64,000 nucleotides of DNA from Nocardia albiluteola (GTDB lineage: Bacteria; Actinomycetota; Actinomycetes; Mycobacteriales; Mycobacteriaceae): positions 1 through 64,000 of the forward strand of contig NZ_JAHKNI010000015.1 of NCBI RefSeq assembly GCF_018860155.1, given 5' to 3'. Positions 17,275 to 24,631 of this stretch are shown here, in pieces. Positions within the stretch are counted from its first letter, which is position 1. Every line of letters begins with the position of its first letter. Under the pieces are notes generated by a model. The model was not told the DNA's origin. It searched no databases and worked only from the letters and a program-made list of their open reading frames with translations. Position numbers and translations under genes: made by a program.

Positions 17275-17832
17275 CTAGCGGCCCAGCGACTGGATCAGGC
17301 CGTTGTTCTGCTGCAGGAGCTGCTGGTACTGCGCGCCGACGCCGAGCTGCTTGGCGAACTGGTCGCCGGTGCCCTCGGCCTGGGTGATCAGGGCCTCGCG
17401 GCTGCCGGGCGCGGGCGCCGCGGGCGCCGCCGGGGCGGGGGCCGCTTGCGGGGCGGGAGCGGGCTTGGTGGCGGCCTCCTGGGACGAGGGACCCCAGCGC
17501 AGGTACTTGCCGCAGACGGGCCAGGCGCCCTGTCCCTGGCTGTTGAGCACGTTCTCCGCGACACGGACCTGCTCGTCCTTGCTGGCGTTGCTGGCCATTC
17601 CGGTGCCGCCGTTGGCACGCCAGGTGCTCTGCGTGAACTGCAGGCCGCCGTAGTAGCCGTTGCCGGTGTTGATGTTCCAGTTGCCGCCGCTCTCGCACTG
17701 GGCGACGCCGTCCCAGTCGTGGGCCGGGGCCGCGGAGGCGGAGGCGGCGATTCCGAACGGGACGACGACAAGGGCGCCGGTGACGGCGGCTAGGCCGAGG
17801 GCACGACTGCTGATCTTCCGGTTCTGGTTCAT
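17275..17832 (-). CDS. Resuscitation-promoting factor-type transglycosylase
   Basis: A 185-residue secreted peptidoglycan-cleaving enzyme of the Rpf family. A signal peptide covers about residues 1-36 (ending ASASAA). The Rpf domain follows with the catalytic Glu47 in QCESGGNW and the disulfide pair C46/C107. An Ala/Pro linker (about 118-145) leads to a short helical Gln-rich tail. These enzymes act in the cell wall during growth resumption. ATG 17832 has AAGGGA nine bases upstream. The long structured leader and distant CRP-like sites suggest control by cyclic-di-AMP and cAMP, as known for rpf genes in related genera. Which Rpf paralogue it is cannot be told here. Confidence 0.9.
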   Translation of the reverse strand: MNQNRKISSRALGLAAVTGALVVVPFGIAASASAAPAHDWDGVAQCESGGNWNINTGNGYYGGLQFTQSTWRANGGTGMASNASKDEQVRVAENVLNSQGQGAWPVCGKYLRWGPSSQEAATKPAPAPQAAPAPAAPAAPAPGSREALITQAEGTGDQFAKQLGVGAQYQQLLQQNNGLIQSLGR

Positions 17833-17845
17833 GGTGGTTGTCCCT

Positions 17846-17985
17846 TCCCGCGCCCACCTACCACGTCGGTTGCCCGCGGAGTCCCTGCCCCCAGGTGTCG
17901 GGGTTTGCGCGAACCGCGGGGCAGGGGTGCCGGTGTGCGGCGGTTCGGCTGGGTGCCCGTCACGGTGTCGATCCGGGTCGACAGT
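17846..17985 (-). promoter_or_regulatory. Candidate cyclic-di-AMP (ydaO-type) riboswitch in the rpf leader
   Basis: On the minus strand the leader contains extended complementary G/C segments, including GGGGCAGGG near 17884 facing CCCCTGCCCC near 17920-17930. Short single-stranded-looking blocks follow such as GGGCAACCGA and GGTAGGTGGG just before the Shine-Dalgarno. This layout and position ahead of rpf resemble actinobacterial ydaO leaders. I am matching from memory of the family pattern, not a covariance model, so the class is uncertain. Confidence 0.45.
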
Positions 17986-18125
17986 GACCATAACGAACAA
18001 ATCTCGGCAGATCACGTCTTGATAACTACCGGAATTGCATGAAACGAATAACCGGAAAATTGGGGTCGATGCAGGTTGGCTATGCCATATTTGACAATTC
18101 TGGACGGTCTGTTATCTCTCTGTTA

Positions 18126-18164
18126 TGTGTTTTAAATCACTCGAGAAATGTGGCATAGGTCACG
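18126..18164. promoter_or_regulatory. Two tandem CRP-like binding sites upstream of rpf
   Basis: TGTGTTTTAAATCACT (18126-18141) and TGTGGCATAGGTCACG (18149-18164) both fit TGTGN-N6-TCACN, the core of CRP/cAMP-receptor sites in mycobacteria. Their centres are 23 bases apart, close to two helical turns. They lie about 300 bases upstream of rpf in an unusually AT-rich stretch. CRP control of rpfA is known in Mycobacterium tuberculosis. Confidence 0.55.
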
Positions 18165-18389
18165 TTATTTCGGCGCGTTCGGAGTCAACGCGCGCGGGCG
18201 GTAGAGGGTAATCTGAGCGATTCGAGTTTGCCGTTAGCGGAAGTAAGAACCGCGCGGCCCGCCATCGCGCGACCATTGGATCCGGGCCGGGCAAGATCGT
18301 TCCCGGCGCCTCTCGGATTGCCCGGAAATAAGCTCTGACCAGTCGATTTGCGATCGCAGAGCACTCGTGTGTAATGTTATGTTCACCGA

Positions 18390-18463
18390 CGCGGGGTGGA
18401 GCAGCTCGGTAGCTCGCTGGGCTCATAACCCAGAGGTCGCAGGTTCAAATCCTGTCCCCGCTA
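18390..18463 (+). tRNA. Initiator tRNA-fMet (anticodon CAT)
   Basis: A complete 74-base cloverleaf without encoded CCA. The CAT anticodon sits in a stem with three consecutive G-C pairs (GGG/CCC), and position 1 (C) faces a T so the acceptor end is unpaired. Both features mark the initiator tRNA rather than elongator Met. The T-arm GTTCAAATC is standard. A strong intrinsic terminator follows eight bases downstream. Confidence 0.97.
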
Positions 18464-18470
18464 CAAACGA

Positions 18471-18513
18471 GGGCGGTCCTGACCAGTAGGTTCAGGACCG
18501 CCCTCATCTTTTT
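18471..18513 (+). terminator. Intrinsic terminator after the initiator tRNA
   Basis: GGGCGGTCCTGA (18471-18482) pairs perfectly with TCAGGACCGCCC (18492-18503), followed by a T-rich run ending TTTTT at 18513. Confidence 0.9.
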
Positions 18514-18814
18514 GCCGAGGTATCTCACGGCCTCGCTGCCGTCATTATTACCAAGTGATTCTATTCGCCGACCGCGGCGGCGAGCCGGGGCAGCGGGTTG
18601 CGGCACTCCACCTCCATGCGCCTGCGCCGCTTCCTCCGGAGGTAGACCACGGTATGCGCCCGCGCTATCCGCGACCGGCCGGTCGTCATGGTCCGGCCGG
18701 ACACATCATCACCCGTCGTGCTCGGCCGAGCGGCGCGGGACCAAAGACTCTTCCTGCCCCACCGGCGTGGACGGTTCAATCGAGGGTGCCGAGTTGTTCG
18801 AAAAGGGTTGAGGC
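18514..18814. other. Gene-poor interval
   Basis: About 300 bases without a gene I can support. A 72-codon minus-strand frame (18561-18779) rich in Arg exists but has no convincing start signal or family resemblance. Confidence 0.5.
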
Positions 18815-19150
18815 ATGGTGGAAAACACGCTGCGCATTCGATTCGGCGACCATCAGAAGACTTCCGCCGGTACCCCCTTCCGTGAACCCTGTTTCGCGCA
18901 GGTCCTCGGGCACGTCGGCACGGGGCTGGAGGGTATCGAGATCTGCTTCACGCTGCGCGGATCGGCTGCGGCGACCTTCCCCTCGCCGCCCAGTGGTGAC
19001 GGCATCACCTGGTTTGCCGCCACCAGCTCCGAGGGCATTTCCGCCGCGATCCCGATTACGCCCCATTTCGCCGGGACCGTCGAAGGCCATGTCACCGCCA
19101 AGATGATCCCCGCGCCGCATCCGGTCGACTTCACCCTGACCGCGGGGTGA
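18815..19150 (+). CDS. Hypothetical protein, 111 residues
   Basis: Codon third positions are strongly G/C and the composition is protein-like, so it is probably expressed. It starts MVENTLRIRFGDHQ and holds two cysteines (PCF, ICF) and a C-terminal Pro/Thr segment. I recognise no family and see no signal peptide or membrane segment. A weak GAGG precedes ATG 18815. An antisense frame of similar length is present but has poorer codon character. Confidence 0.6.
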   Translation: MVENTLRIRFGDHQKTSAGTPFREPCFAQVLGHVGTGLEGIEICFTLRGSAAATFPSPPSGDGITWFAATSSEGISAAIPITPHFAGTVEGHVTAKMIPAPHPVDFTLTAG

Positions 19151-19245
19151 GGCGGTCGGCACGGTTCAGCGGCCCCCGGGGACTGTGCCCCATGAATCGA
19201 TAGCCGCCGGTCCGGCGGATCGGTGGCTGAATCAAGGAGGAAACT

Positions 19246-19665
19246 ATGACCACTGCCAAGCAGATCATGCACGAGGGTGCACGGTGGATTTCACACGAAG
19301 AGACCTTGGAGCGGGCCGCGCAACTGATGCAGGAACTCGATGTCGGCTCGCTGCCGGTCGCTGACCAGAACGACAGGATGTGCGGCATCATCACCGACCG
19401 CGATATCGTCGTCAAAGCTATCGCCCAGGGCCATGATCCAGTCCGGACCACCTGTGCCCAGCTGTGTGAGGGCACGCCACGCTGGATCGACGCCGGCGCC
19501 GACATCGAACAGGCGCTGCACGAGATGGAGGCCCATCAGATCAAACGGCTACCCGTGATCGAAAACAAGCGGCTGGTCGGCATGATCAGCGAGGCCGACA
19601 TCGCCGGGCACCTGAGTGACGACAAAGTCGCCGAGTTCGTCGAACAGGTCTACACACTGACCTGA
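19246..19665 (+). CDS. CBS-domain protein similar to Hrp1 (hypoxic response protein 1)
   Basis: A 139-residue protein made of two CBS domains. The first includes DVGSLPVADQNDRMCGIITDRD, the second HQIKRLPVIENKRLVGMISEAD, closely matching the pattern of Hrp1 (Rv2626c), which begins MTTARDIM where this begins MTTAKQIM. Hrp1-type proteins are small cytosolic or released proteins induced by hypoxia in mycobacteria; ligand binding is not settled. A perfect AAGGAGG precedes ATG 19246. It sits downstream of another short gene with a 95-base gap and converges on the gene at 19743. Confidence 0.88.
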   Translation: MTTAKQIMHEGARWISHEETLERAAQLMQELDVGSLPVADQNDRMCGIITDRDIVVKAIAQGHDPVRTTCAQLCEGTPRWIDAGADIEQALHEMEAHQIKRLPVIENKRLVGMISEADIAGHLSDDKVAEFVEQVYTLT

Positions 19666-19742
19666 CCGTTGACCACGCAGCACTCCGGACCGCCATGATC
19701 GCTGCACTCATCGACTCGGCGGCGGCATCGCTGCAAAGGTGG

Positions 19743-20123
19743 TCACGGCAGCTGAATGGTGTGCTGGTGGTCGGCGATCGCTTGCTGGAGCCGAGCGCGG
19801 GAAAGTGTATAGGGGCCGCATTCGCAGGACGCGGGCAACGCATCGTCAACGGTGTCGTCACCGGCCAGGAGGTCGACGTAGCGGGAGCCGTGCCGATGGG
19901 CGCCGTGCGCGGTGTCGACGAAATCACGCGCACCGTGCGCATGTGGTCCGGGAGCGGACTGGAAAACCGGGCCGGCCGGGGTATCGAACACCATCGCGAT
20001 GTGGTGGCCGCGGCCGCACCGCACATGGACCAAGACATGTTCGCTGCGGTGCACAATCGAGTCCAATGCGCCTTCGGCCATCCGTCGCCGTTCCGGCGCG
20101 GACAGTTTCGAAATCTTCGTCAT
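19743..20123 (-). CDS. Conserved hypothetical protein with His/Cys-rich segments
   Basis: A 126-residue protein whose middle contains HVRCGRGHH, GPHAHGARDFVDTAHGAHRHG and a later SCECGPYTLSR. The pattern of CxxxHH with CxC suggests a small metal-binding fold, but I cannot name the domain. Similar small proteins are common in actinobacteria. ATG 20123 with TGGAG upstream is the best start; upstream codons in frame look non-coding. It may be stress-related given the neighbouring Hrp1-like gene, which is only context. Confidence 0.65.
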   Translation of the reverse strand: MTKISKLSAPERRRMAEGALDSIVHRSEHVLVHVRCGRGHHIAMVFDTPAGPVFQSAPGPHAHGARDFVDTAHGAHRHGSRYVDLLAGDDTVDDALPASCECGPYTLSRARLQQAIADHQHTIQLP

Positions 20124-20388
20124 CGCTCCACCATCGCGCCTCCCCGCTATCGGCAGCAGAGCCGAAATCAACCATTGGAGGGGACGATCGGCCACCCGGT
20201 TCGTGTCACGACGATGTCGTTGATCGAACGTCACAGTAGCCACCCCGGCCCCTGGCCCCACGGGCGTTGCCGCAGTATCGCATCGGTATCCGGCGGAAGA
20301 CTCGGCGGTACAGCAGGGAGTTGCCGGTGATCGTGCCCGTTGTGTCGCTGGTTGTCGCGCACTCGGCCTGCCCTCCTCGGGGACGGCG

Positions 20389-20600
20389 ATGACCACGTCG
20401 CCGAGGGCACCCGGCCCGATCCAGCTGATGCTCGCCGGTGATGTGATGCTCGGGCGCGGCATCGATCAGATCCTCGCCCACCCCGTCGATCCCCAGCTGC
20501 ACGAGCCGTGCGTCAACGATGCCCGCCGCTACGTGGAGTTCGCTGAGCAGGCAAGCGGCCCGATTCCGCGCCCGGTCACACCCGACTGGCCGTGGGGCGC
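20389..20600 (+). pseudogene. Remnant of a CapA-family (poly-gamma-glutamate capsule) protein
   Basis: The first ~70 codons read as an intact CapA/PgsA N-terminus: LMLAGDVMLGRGIDQILAHP, then DARRYVEFAEQASGPIPRPVTPDWPWG. After WPWG (about 20597) the resemblance stops abruptly, and the open frame continues only as Arg/His-rich sequence to 20703. A full CapA protein is about 350-400 residues, so at least 80 percent is gone. The break lies next to the shortened 3' end of the convergent AraC gene, consistent with one deletion. Confidence 0.7.
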
Positions 20601-20666
20601 CTCGTGCGGTTCAGCCGATCACCACCGGCGGCACGCTCATCGTCGCCCGCCCGGCAGCAGTCGGGG

Positions 20667-21659
20667 TCATGACCCGTCCGAGCCGAGTGCCGACCAGCGG
20701 TGATGGGCTCGGCGCAGTGCGCGAGCGTCGGAATAGCCGAGCTCGCGAGCCATATCGCCACCGTCGACCGGATGCTGTGCCGAGCGGGTCTCCAGCACCG
20801 CCCGACGAGCGCGGTCGAGTTCGCCACGCCAGGTGGTGCCCTCCTCCGCGAGCCGGCGCTGCAAAGTGCGCCGGCTGGTGACCATTTCCCGGGCGGCGCG
20901 ATCGACGCTGACCGCACCGTCGCCGAGCATCGGGATCAGCACCTCGTGCAGCCGCTGCGACCACGTCGCCGCGCGCACCGTCTTCGGCTGCGTGGCGGCA
21001 TAGCGTCGCAGCACCGCGGCGAGCATCGGGTCGGCGGTGCGCAGCGGCAGCGTCAAATCCGCGGTGCGGAAGGTGATCCGATCGGTCGGAGCGCCGAAGT
21101 CGATCTGCTCGGTGCCGAATGCCTCGATGAACTCCCTGTGCTGCCGGGGTGCTCGCTGCCGCAGACACACCCGCACCGGATTCACCGCCGTTCCCGTCAC
21201 CCGCCGGGCCCGGGTCACATTGGCCATCAGCGCGTACTGCATTGCCAGTTCACGCCCGCGGTCCGTGCCATCGAGCAACCGGATGTCGACGCTGACCTCG
21301 TCCTCGCTCGCATCGGCCAGTGCGAAGTCGTAGTTGGTCGTCACCACCCCGAGGTACGGCCGGCTCACCGCCAGCCCTTCGCCCAACGTCGGTGCCGTGA
21401 TCAACAGATAATCGTGCAGACCCATCTGACCCGGGCGATAGGAATCGGCGATCCGCAGGGCGATGTGCGGATCACCCAATTCCTTCTCTGCGCGTTCCCA
21501 CAGCCGTAACTGGCTGCTGGCGGGCACCATCACATCGCTGCTCGACAGCATCCAGGTCGATAACCCCACTTCATCGGCGAGTCTGTGCCGAACCTCCGGC
21601 GAGAGGCCCGAACTCTCGAGCACAGTCCGGGGAAGGAGTATCAGATCCACCGCTTCCAT
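20667..21659 (-). CDS. AraC-family transcriptional regulator, C-terminus shortened
   Basis: A 330-residue regulator with the N-terminal arabinose-binding-like domain seen in OruR/VirS-type regulators and a C-terminal AraC helix-turn-helix (VDRAAREMVTSRRTLQRRLAEEG, then MARELGYSDARALRRAHHRWSA). The second half-motif normally runs on through a conserved GxxPxxxR tail. Here it ends in GSDGS within about 20 residues, so the end appears to be replaced. It may still bind DNA. The start lacks a strong Shine-Dalgarno. It converges on the capA remnant. Confidence 0.8.
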   Translation of the reverse strand: MEAVDLILLPRTVLESSGLSPEVRHRLADEVGLSTWMLSSSDVMVPASSQLRLWERAEKELGDPHIALRIADSYRPGQMGLHDYLLITAPTLGEGLAVSRPYLGVVTTNYDFALADASEDEVSVDIRLLDGTDRGRELAMQYALMANVTRARRVTGTAVNPVRVCLRQRAPRQHREFIEAFGTEQIDFGAPTDRITFRTADLTLPLRTADPMLAAVLRRYAATQPKTVRAATWSQRLHEVLIPMLGDGAVSVDRAAREMVTSRRTLQRRLAEEGTTWRGELDRARRAVLETRSAQHPVDGGDMARELGYSDARALRRAHHRWSALGSDGS

Positions 21660-21820
21660 ACGACACCTACACGGGAAAGCGCAGCCACCGGCCCGGGATG
21701 CGCGACTATCCGGTCATGATAGGACGTTCCGCCCAGCCGTAATATCTCGAACCGGAGGCAAGCGCCACCCGAGCGGTTATCCGAAATTGCTTGCGACACA
21801 CTGATTGTGGTGTGTGCCGG

Positions 21821-22510
21821 CTAGGAAACGGCGCTCACCTGCGCCGGGGCGTCGCCCCAACGGTAGCCGTATCCGCGGACCGTCGAGATCAGGCCGGGGC
21901 GGTCCAACTTGCCGCGCAGCCAGGCCATGTGCACATCCAGCGACCGGGACACACCCATCACCGCATCGCCCCAGACCCGGTCCATCAGCTGCTGGCGGCT
22001 CACCGCCCGGCCCGGCCACTCGACCAGCACCTTGATCAGCTCGAATTCCTTGTGCGTGAGCATGATCGGCGTTCCGGCCACCACGACGCGCCGGGCGTTC
22101 AGATCGACCCGCACGTCCCCGGTGACGACGACGTCGACCGCGGCGGGCGGGGTTCGGACCCCGCGATTGCGGGTCGCCTTCTCGAGTCGCGCGATCAGCT
22201 CCTGCAGCCGCGGCGGCCTGGTAACGCAGTCATCCGCGCCGAGGCGCAGCGCTCGCACCAGTGAGCGCTCGTCGCGCTGGTCGGCCAGGACCACCACCGG
22301 TATCGAACTGACCTCGCGAAACTGCCGCAACGCCTGCATGCCCGGCATGTCCGGCAGGCTCAGCTCGAGGATGACCGCGTCGCATTCGCGATAGGAGGTC
22401 AGCAGATCCAATCCCCGGCGCCGCCGTTGGATCTCGTGGTGATGTGCGGTCAGTCCCTCCGCCAGTGCGTCCCCAACCTGGTCGTCGTCTCCGACCAGTA
22501 GTAGTCGCAT
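21821..22510 (-). CDS. OmpR-type response regulator lacking the phospho-acceptor Asp (orphan)
   Basis: A 229-residue receiver plus winged-helix protein. The acidic pocket GDDD (residues 7-10) is present. Where the phosphorylated Asp is expected the sequence is VILELSLPD with Glu49; the conserved switch Thr is Ala76 (VLADQ) and the conserved Lys is Arg98 (VTRPP). The C-terminal OmpR domain is complete (LTHKEFELIKVLVEWPGRAVSRQQLMDRVWG to STVRGYGYRW). No sensor kinase gene lies nearby. It likely binds DNA without phosphorylation, or Glu49 mimics the phosphorylated state. ATG 22510 begins MRLLLVGDDD. Confidence 0.85.
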   Translation of the reverse strand: MRLLLVGDDDQVGDALAEGLTAHHHEIQRRRRGLDLLTSYRECDAVILELSLPDMPGMQALRQFREVSSIPVVVLADQRDERSLVRALRLGADDCVTRPPRLQELIARLEKATRNRGVRTPPAAVDVVVTGDVRVDLNARRVVVAGTPIMLTHKEFELIKVLVEWPGRAVSRQQLMDRVWGDAVMGVSRSLDVHMAWLRGKLDRPGLISTVRGYGYRWGDAPAQVSAVS

Positions 22511-22818
22511 GGCCGCCGTCCCGTAGAGCCGTATGGAAATTTGCCGAGCGGCCCCGGTGCCGCCGGTCGATTCATCGTGCCATGGGGACGGCCGCGGCCG
22601 GGACGACCGAACGTGCCAACATTGCGCTGAACCGCGCCAACCGTGGCGCCGGTATCCGGACGGTCGTATCCCGCTGGGACGAGGGCGATTCCGAGGGACG
22701 GACGGCCCGCGCGGCACGACTCCGGGCTGGCGCGTTATTGCGAGATGTCGGCACGTGTGGTCCTGGTCACTTCGATTGCCGTGCACAACCATTGAGAGCG
22801 GTAGACGGATGGCGCACG

Positions 22819-23070
22819 GTGTCGCGTCACTATTCGATCGAGGTGGTGTTGGGAATGTTGTCGCCGCAAGACCTGTCTCGGCGCGTGACCGTGCGTTTTC
22901 CGGTCGCGGCCCCAGGCTCGGAGTGGGTACTCGAGTACACCGCGACCGCGGCGGAGGCGGTCGAATTCGCTTCGTCCGCACGGGAATTCGGTCTCAAGGT
23001 CGCTGTCGACACCCAGACCCGCCCCGGGCTACGGCCCTTACCGTGCCGGCGGCTGTGGGCCCTCCCGTAA
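22819..23070 (+). CDS. Small hypothetical protein
   Basis: An 83-codon frame from GTG 22819 (ATG 22855 is an alternative). The middle, RRVTVRFPVAAPGSEWVLEYTATAAE in sequence order, looks like a compact alpha/beta protein and codon usage is acceptable. It overlaps the last 33 bases of the convergent P450 gene, which weakens the call or means the frame ends are loose. No family recognised. Confidence 0.35.
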   Translation: MSRHYSIEVVLGMLSPQDLSRRVTVRFPVAAPGSEWVLEYTATAAEAVEFASSAREFGLKVAVDTQTRPGLRPLPCRRLWALP

Positions 23071-24318
23071 TGACGATGTGGCCGCAACAGGTGGGGTCGG
23101 CGTGAACTCCACCGGCAGGCTCTCGAGCGCCCGGTGGAACGGGCCCGGCCGCCAGACGGGCCGACCGGCCGGGAAGGTGAGCCGCATATCCGGCAGCATG
23201 TCCAGGAGTTGGTCGATGGCGTCCTGCGCGATCAGATACGCCATCGAGCGCCCCGGACAGGCGTGCGGCCCGGCGCCCCATGCCAGATGCGAGCGATTGC
23301 CGACGAGGTCGTCGGTGCGGATCGCTGGATCGTTGTTGCAGGCGGCCATGCTGATCAGGACGGGCTGATGTGCGGGCAGCCAGAAGTTGTCGATGAGGAT
23401 CGGCTGCCGGGGATAGGTCGCGAGCATGTTCGCCAGCGGCGGGTCGTCGAACAGGACCGCGTCGAGAGCGTCGCGAGTGGACAGGTTGCCCCCGGCGACC
23501 ACGTCGCCCAGCCCGTCGTTCGACAGAATCGGCAGCAGGGTGTTGGCGATGAGATTCTGCTGCAATTCGAATATCGTGGCGCAGAAGCTCGCGGCGTGGT
23601 TGACCACCTCCTCCAGGCCGAGCCCGGACGGATGTCGCAGCAGCCGCGTGGTGACGTCGTTACCCGGTTCGGCCTGTTTGAGCTGTACCAGTTCCACCAC
23701 GGCCTCGCCGAACAGTCTGTTGCCTTCCTCGGCCCCGATGCCGTCGAACATGGCCGCCAGGGCCGCCCCTATCCGCTGCCCGATCTCCGGCGGGCAGCCG
23801 AGCAGGGCGGCGGCCACTTCGGATCCCAGCGGCGCGGCGTATTGCCGGAGCAGGTCGGCGGTGCCGTCCGCGGAAAAGCGATCGATCAGCGAGAGCGCGA
23901 TCCGTTCCACGGTGCCGTGCACGGAATGCAGATCCATAGCGTCGATGCTCGCGGTGACGGCCGACCGATAGCGTGCGAAATCCGATCCGGCGCTTCGGGA
24001 GGAGATGGGGCGCCACTGCATGATCGGCAGGATGGGGCACTCGGCGGGGATGTTCTGCTCCCAGGTGCGCGGATCGGCCGGGAAATGGTCCGGATCGTTG
24101 AGTATTCGCAACGCTGCGCGGTAGCCGATCACCAGTGTCGCGGGGACGCCCGGCGCCAGCTCCACCGGCGCCAGGGAGCCGAACCGCGCGCGCATCTCGC
24201 GATAGTAGCGATGGGGATCCGCGGCGAATTCCGGCACGTACAGCGGGACCGGTGGTCCGTCTGCGCCGCTGGGCGAGCCGCGTCCGGCCGGGCAGGTCGG
24301 GGGCGGTGGGATCGGCAC
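23038..24318 (-). CDS. Atypical cytochrome P450 (CYP157-like), EXXR motif missing
   Basis: A 426-residue P450 fold protein. The heme-ligand loop WGAGPHACPGR is intact (cysteine near residue 351) and the N-terminus PVPLYVPEFAADPHRYY resembles CYP157-type proteins of conservon loci in Streptomyces. The K-helix EXXR is not found: the aligned region reads DAVLFDDPPLAN. In the I helix the usual AGxET is TIFEL, keeping Glu but losing the catalytic Thr. CYP157 proteins are known to deviate at EXXR. GTG 24318 has AGGAG nine bases upstream. Activity and partner unknown; it lies divergent from an ordinary P450. Confidence 0.8.
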   Translation of the reverse strand: MPIPPPPTCPAGRGSPSGADGPPVPLYVPEFAADPHRYYREMRARFGSLAPVELAPGVPATLVIGYRAALRILNDPDHFPADPRTWEQNIPAECPILPIMQWRPISSRSAGSDFARYRSAVTASIDAMDLHSVHGTVERIALSLIDRFSADGTADLLRQYAAPLGSEVAAALLGCPPEIGQRIGAALAAMFDGIGAEEGNRLFGEAVVELVQLKQAEPGNDVTTRLLRHPSGLGLEEVVNHAASFCATIFELQQNLIANTLLPILSNDGLGDVVAGGNLSTRDALDAVLFDDPPLANMLATYPRQPILIDNFWLPAHQPVLISMAACNNDPAIRTDDLVGNRSHLAWGAGPHACPGRSMAYLIAQDAIDQLLDMLPDMRLTFPAGRPVWRPGPFHRALESLPVEFTPTPPVAATSSLREGPQPPAR

Positions 24319-24631
24319 GGGCGAAATCTCCTGACGGTACGTCGATGCGAGCGTCGACCACGTTACGAAGGGAGTCCGCGTCCCGCATGGAGGTATCGGG
24401 TGCCGCGCCGAATATTTAAGATTCCGTTGATGTTTCGCCGGTGTCACGGTGGCGGTCCCGCGGCGCGATGGCCGAAGTCCTAAGGGGTTGTTAAAGAATT
24501 CCCAGCGGGATGCGGACGGTGTGCTTCGCATCGCACAATTCCAGTGTGCCGCAATGGATTCGGTGCCGGTGACAGTTCACGTCCGAAGGGGATTCCGCTA
24601 TGACCGAGACCAGCGCTTGCCAGGGGTTGTC
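24319..24631. promoter_or_regulatory. Divergent promoter region between the two P450 genes
   Basis: A 313-base divergent spacer, AT-richer than its surroundings in the middle (for example GAATATTTAAGATTCC near 24410 and GTTGTTAAAGAATTCC near 24486). It must hold both promoters. I see no clear palindromic operator. Confidence 0.4.

Noticed and set aside
18561..18779. 72-codon minus-strand frame after the tRNA
   Set aside because: Arg-rich, no Shine-Dalgarno, no family resemblance and no supporting context.
19178..19192. Possible DosR box upstream of the Hrp1-like gene
   Set aside because: GGGGACTGTGCCCC is partly symmetric but fails key positions of the DosR consensus, so hypoxia control is not supported by sequence.
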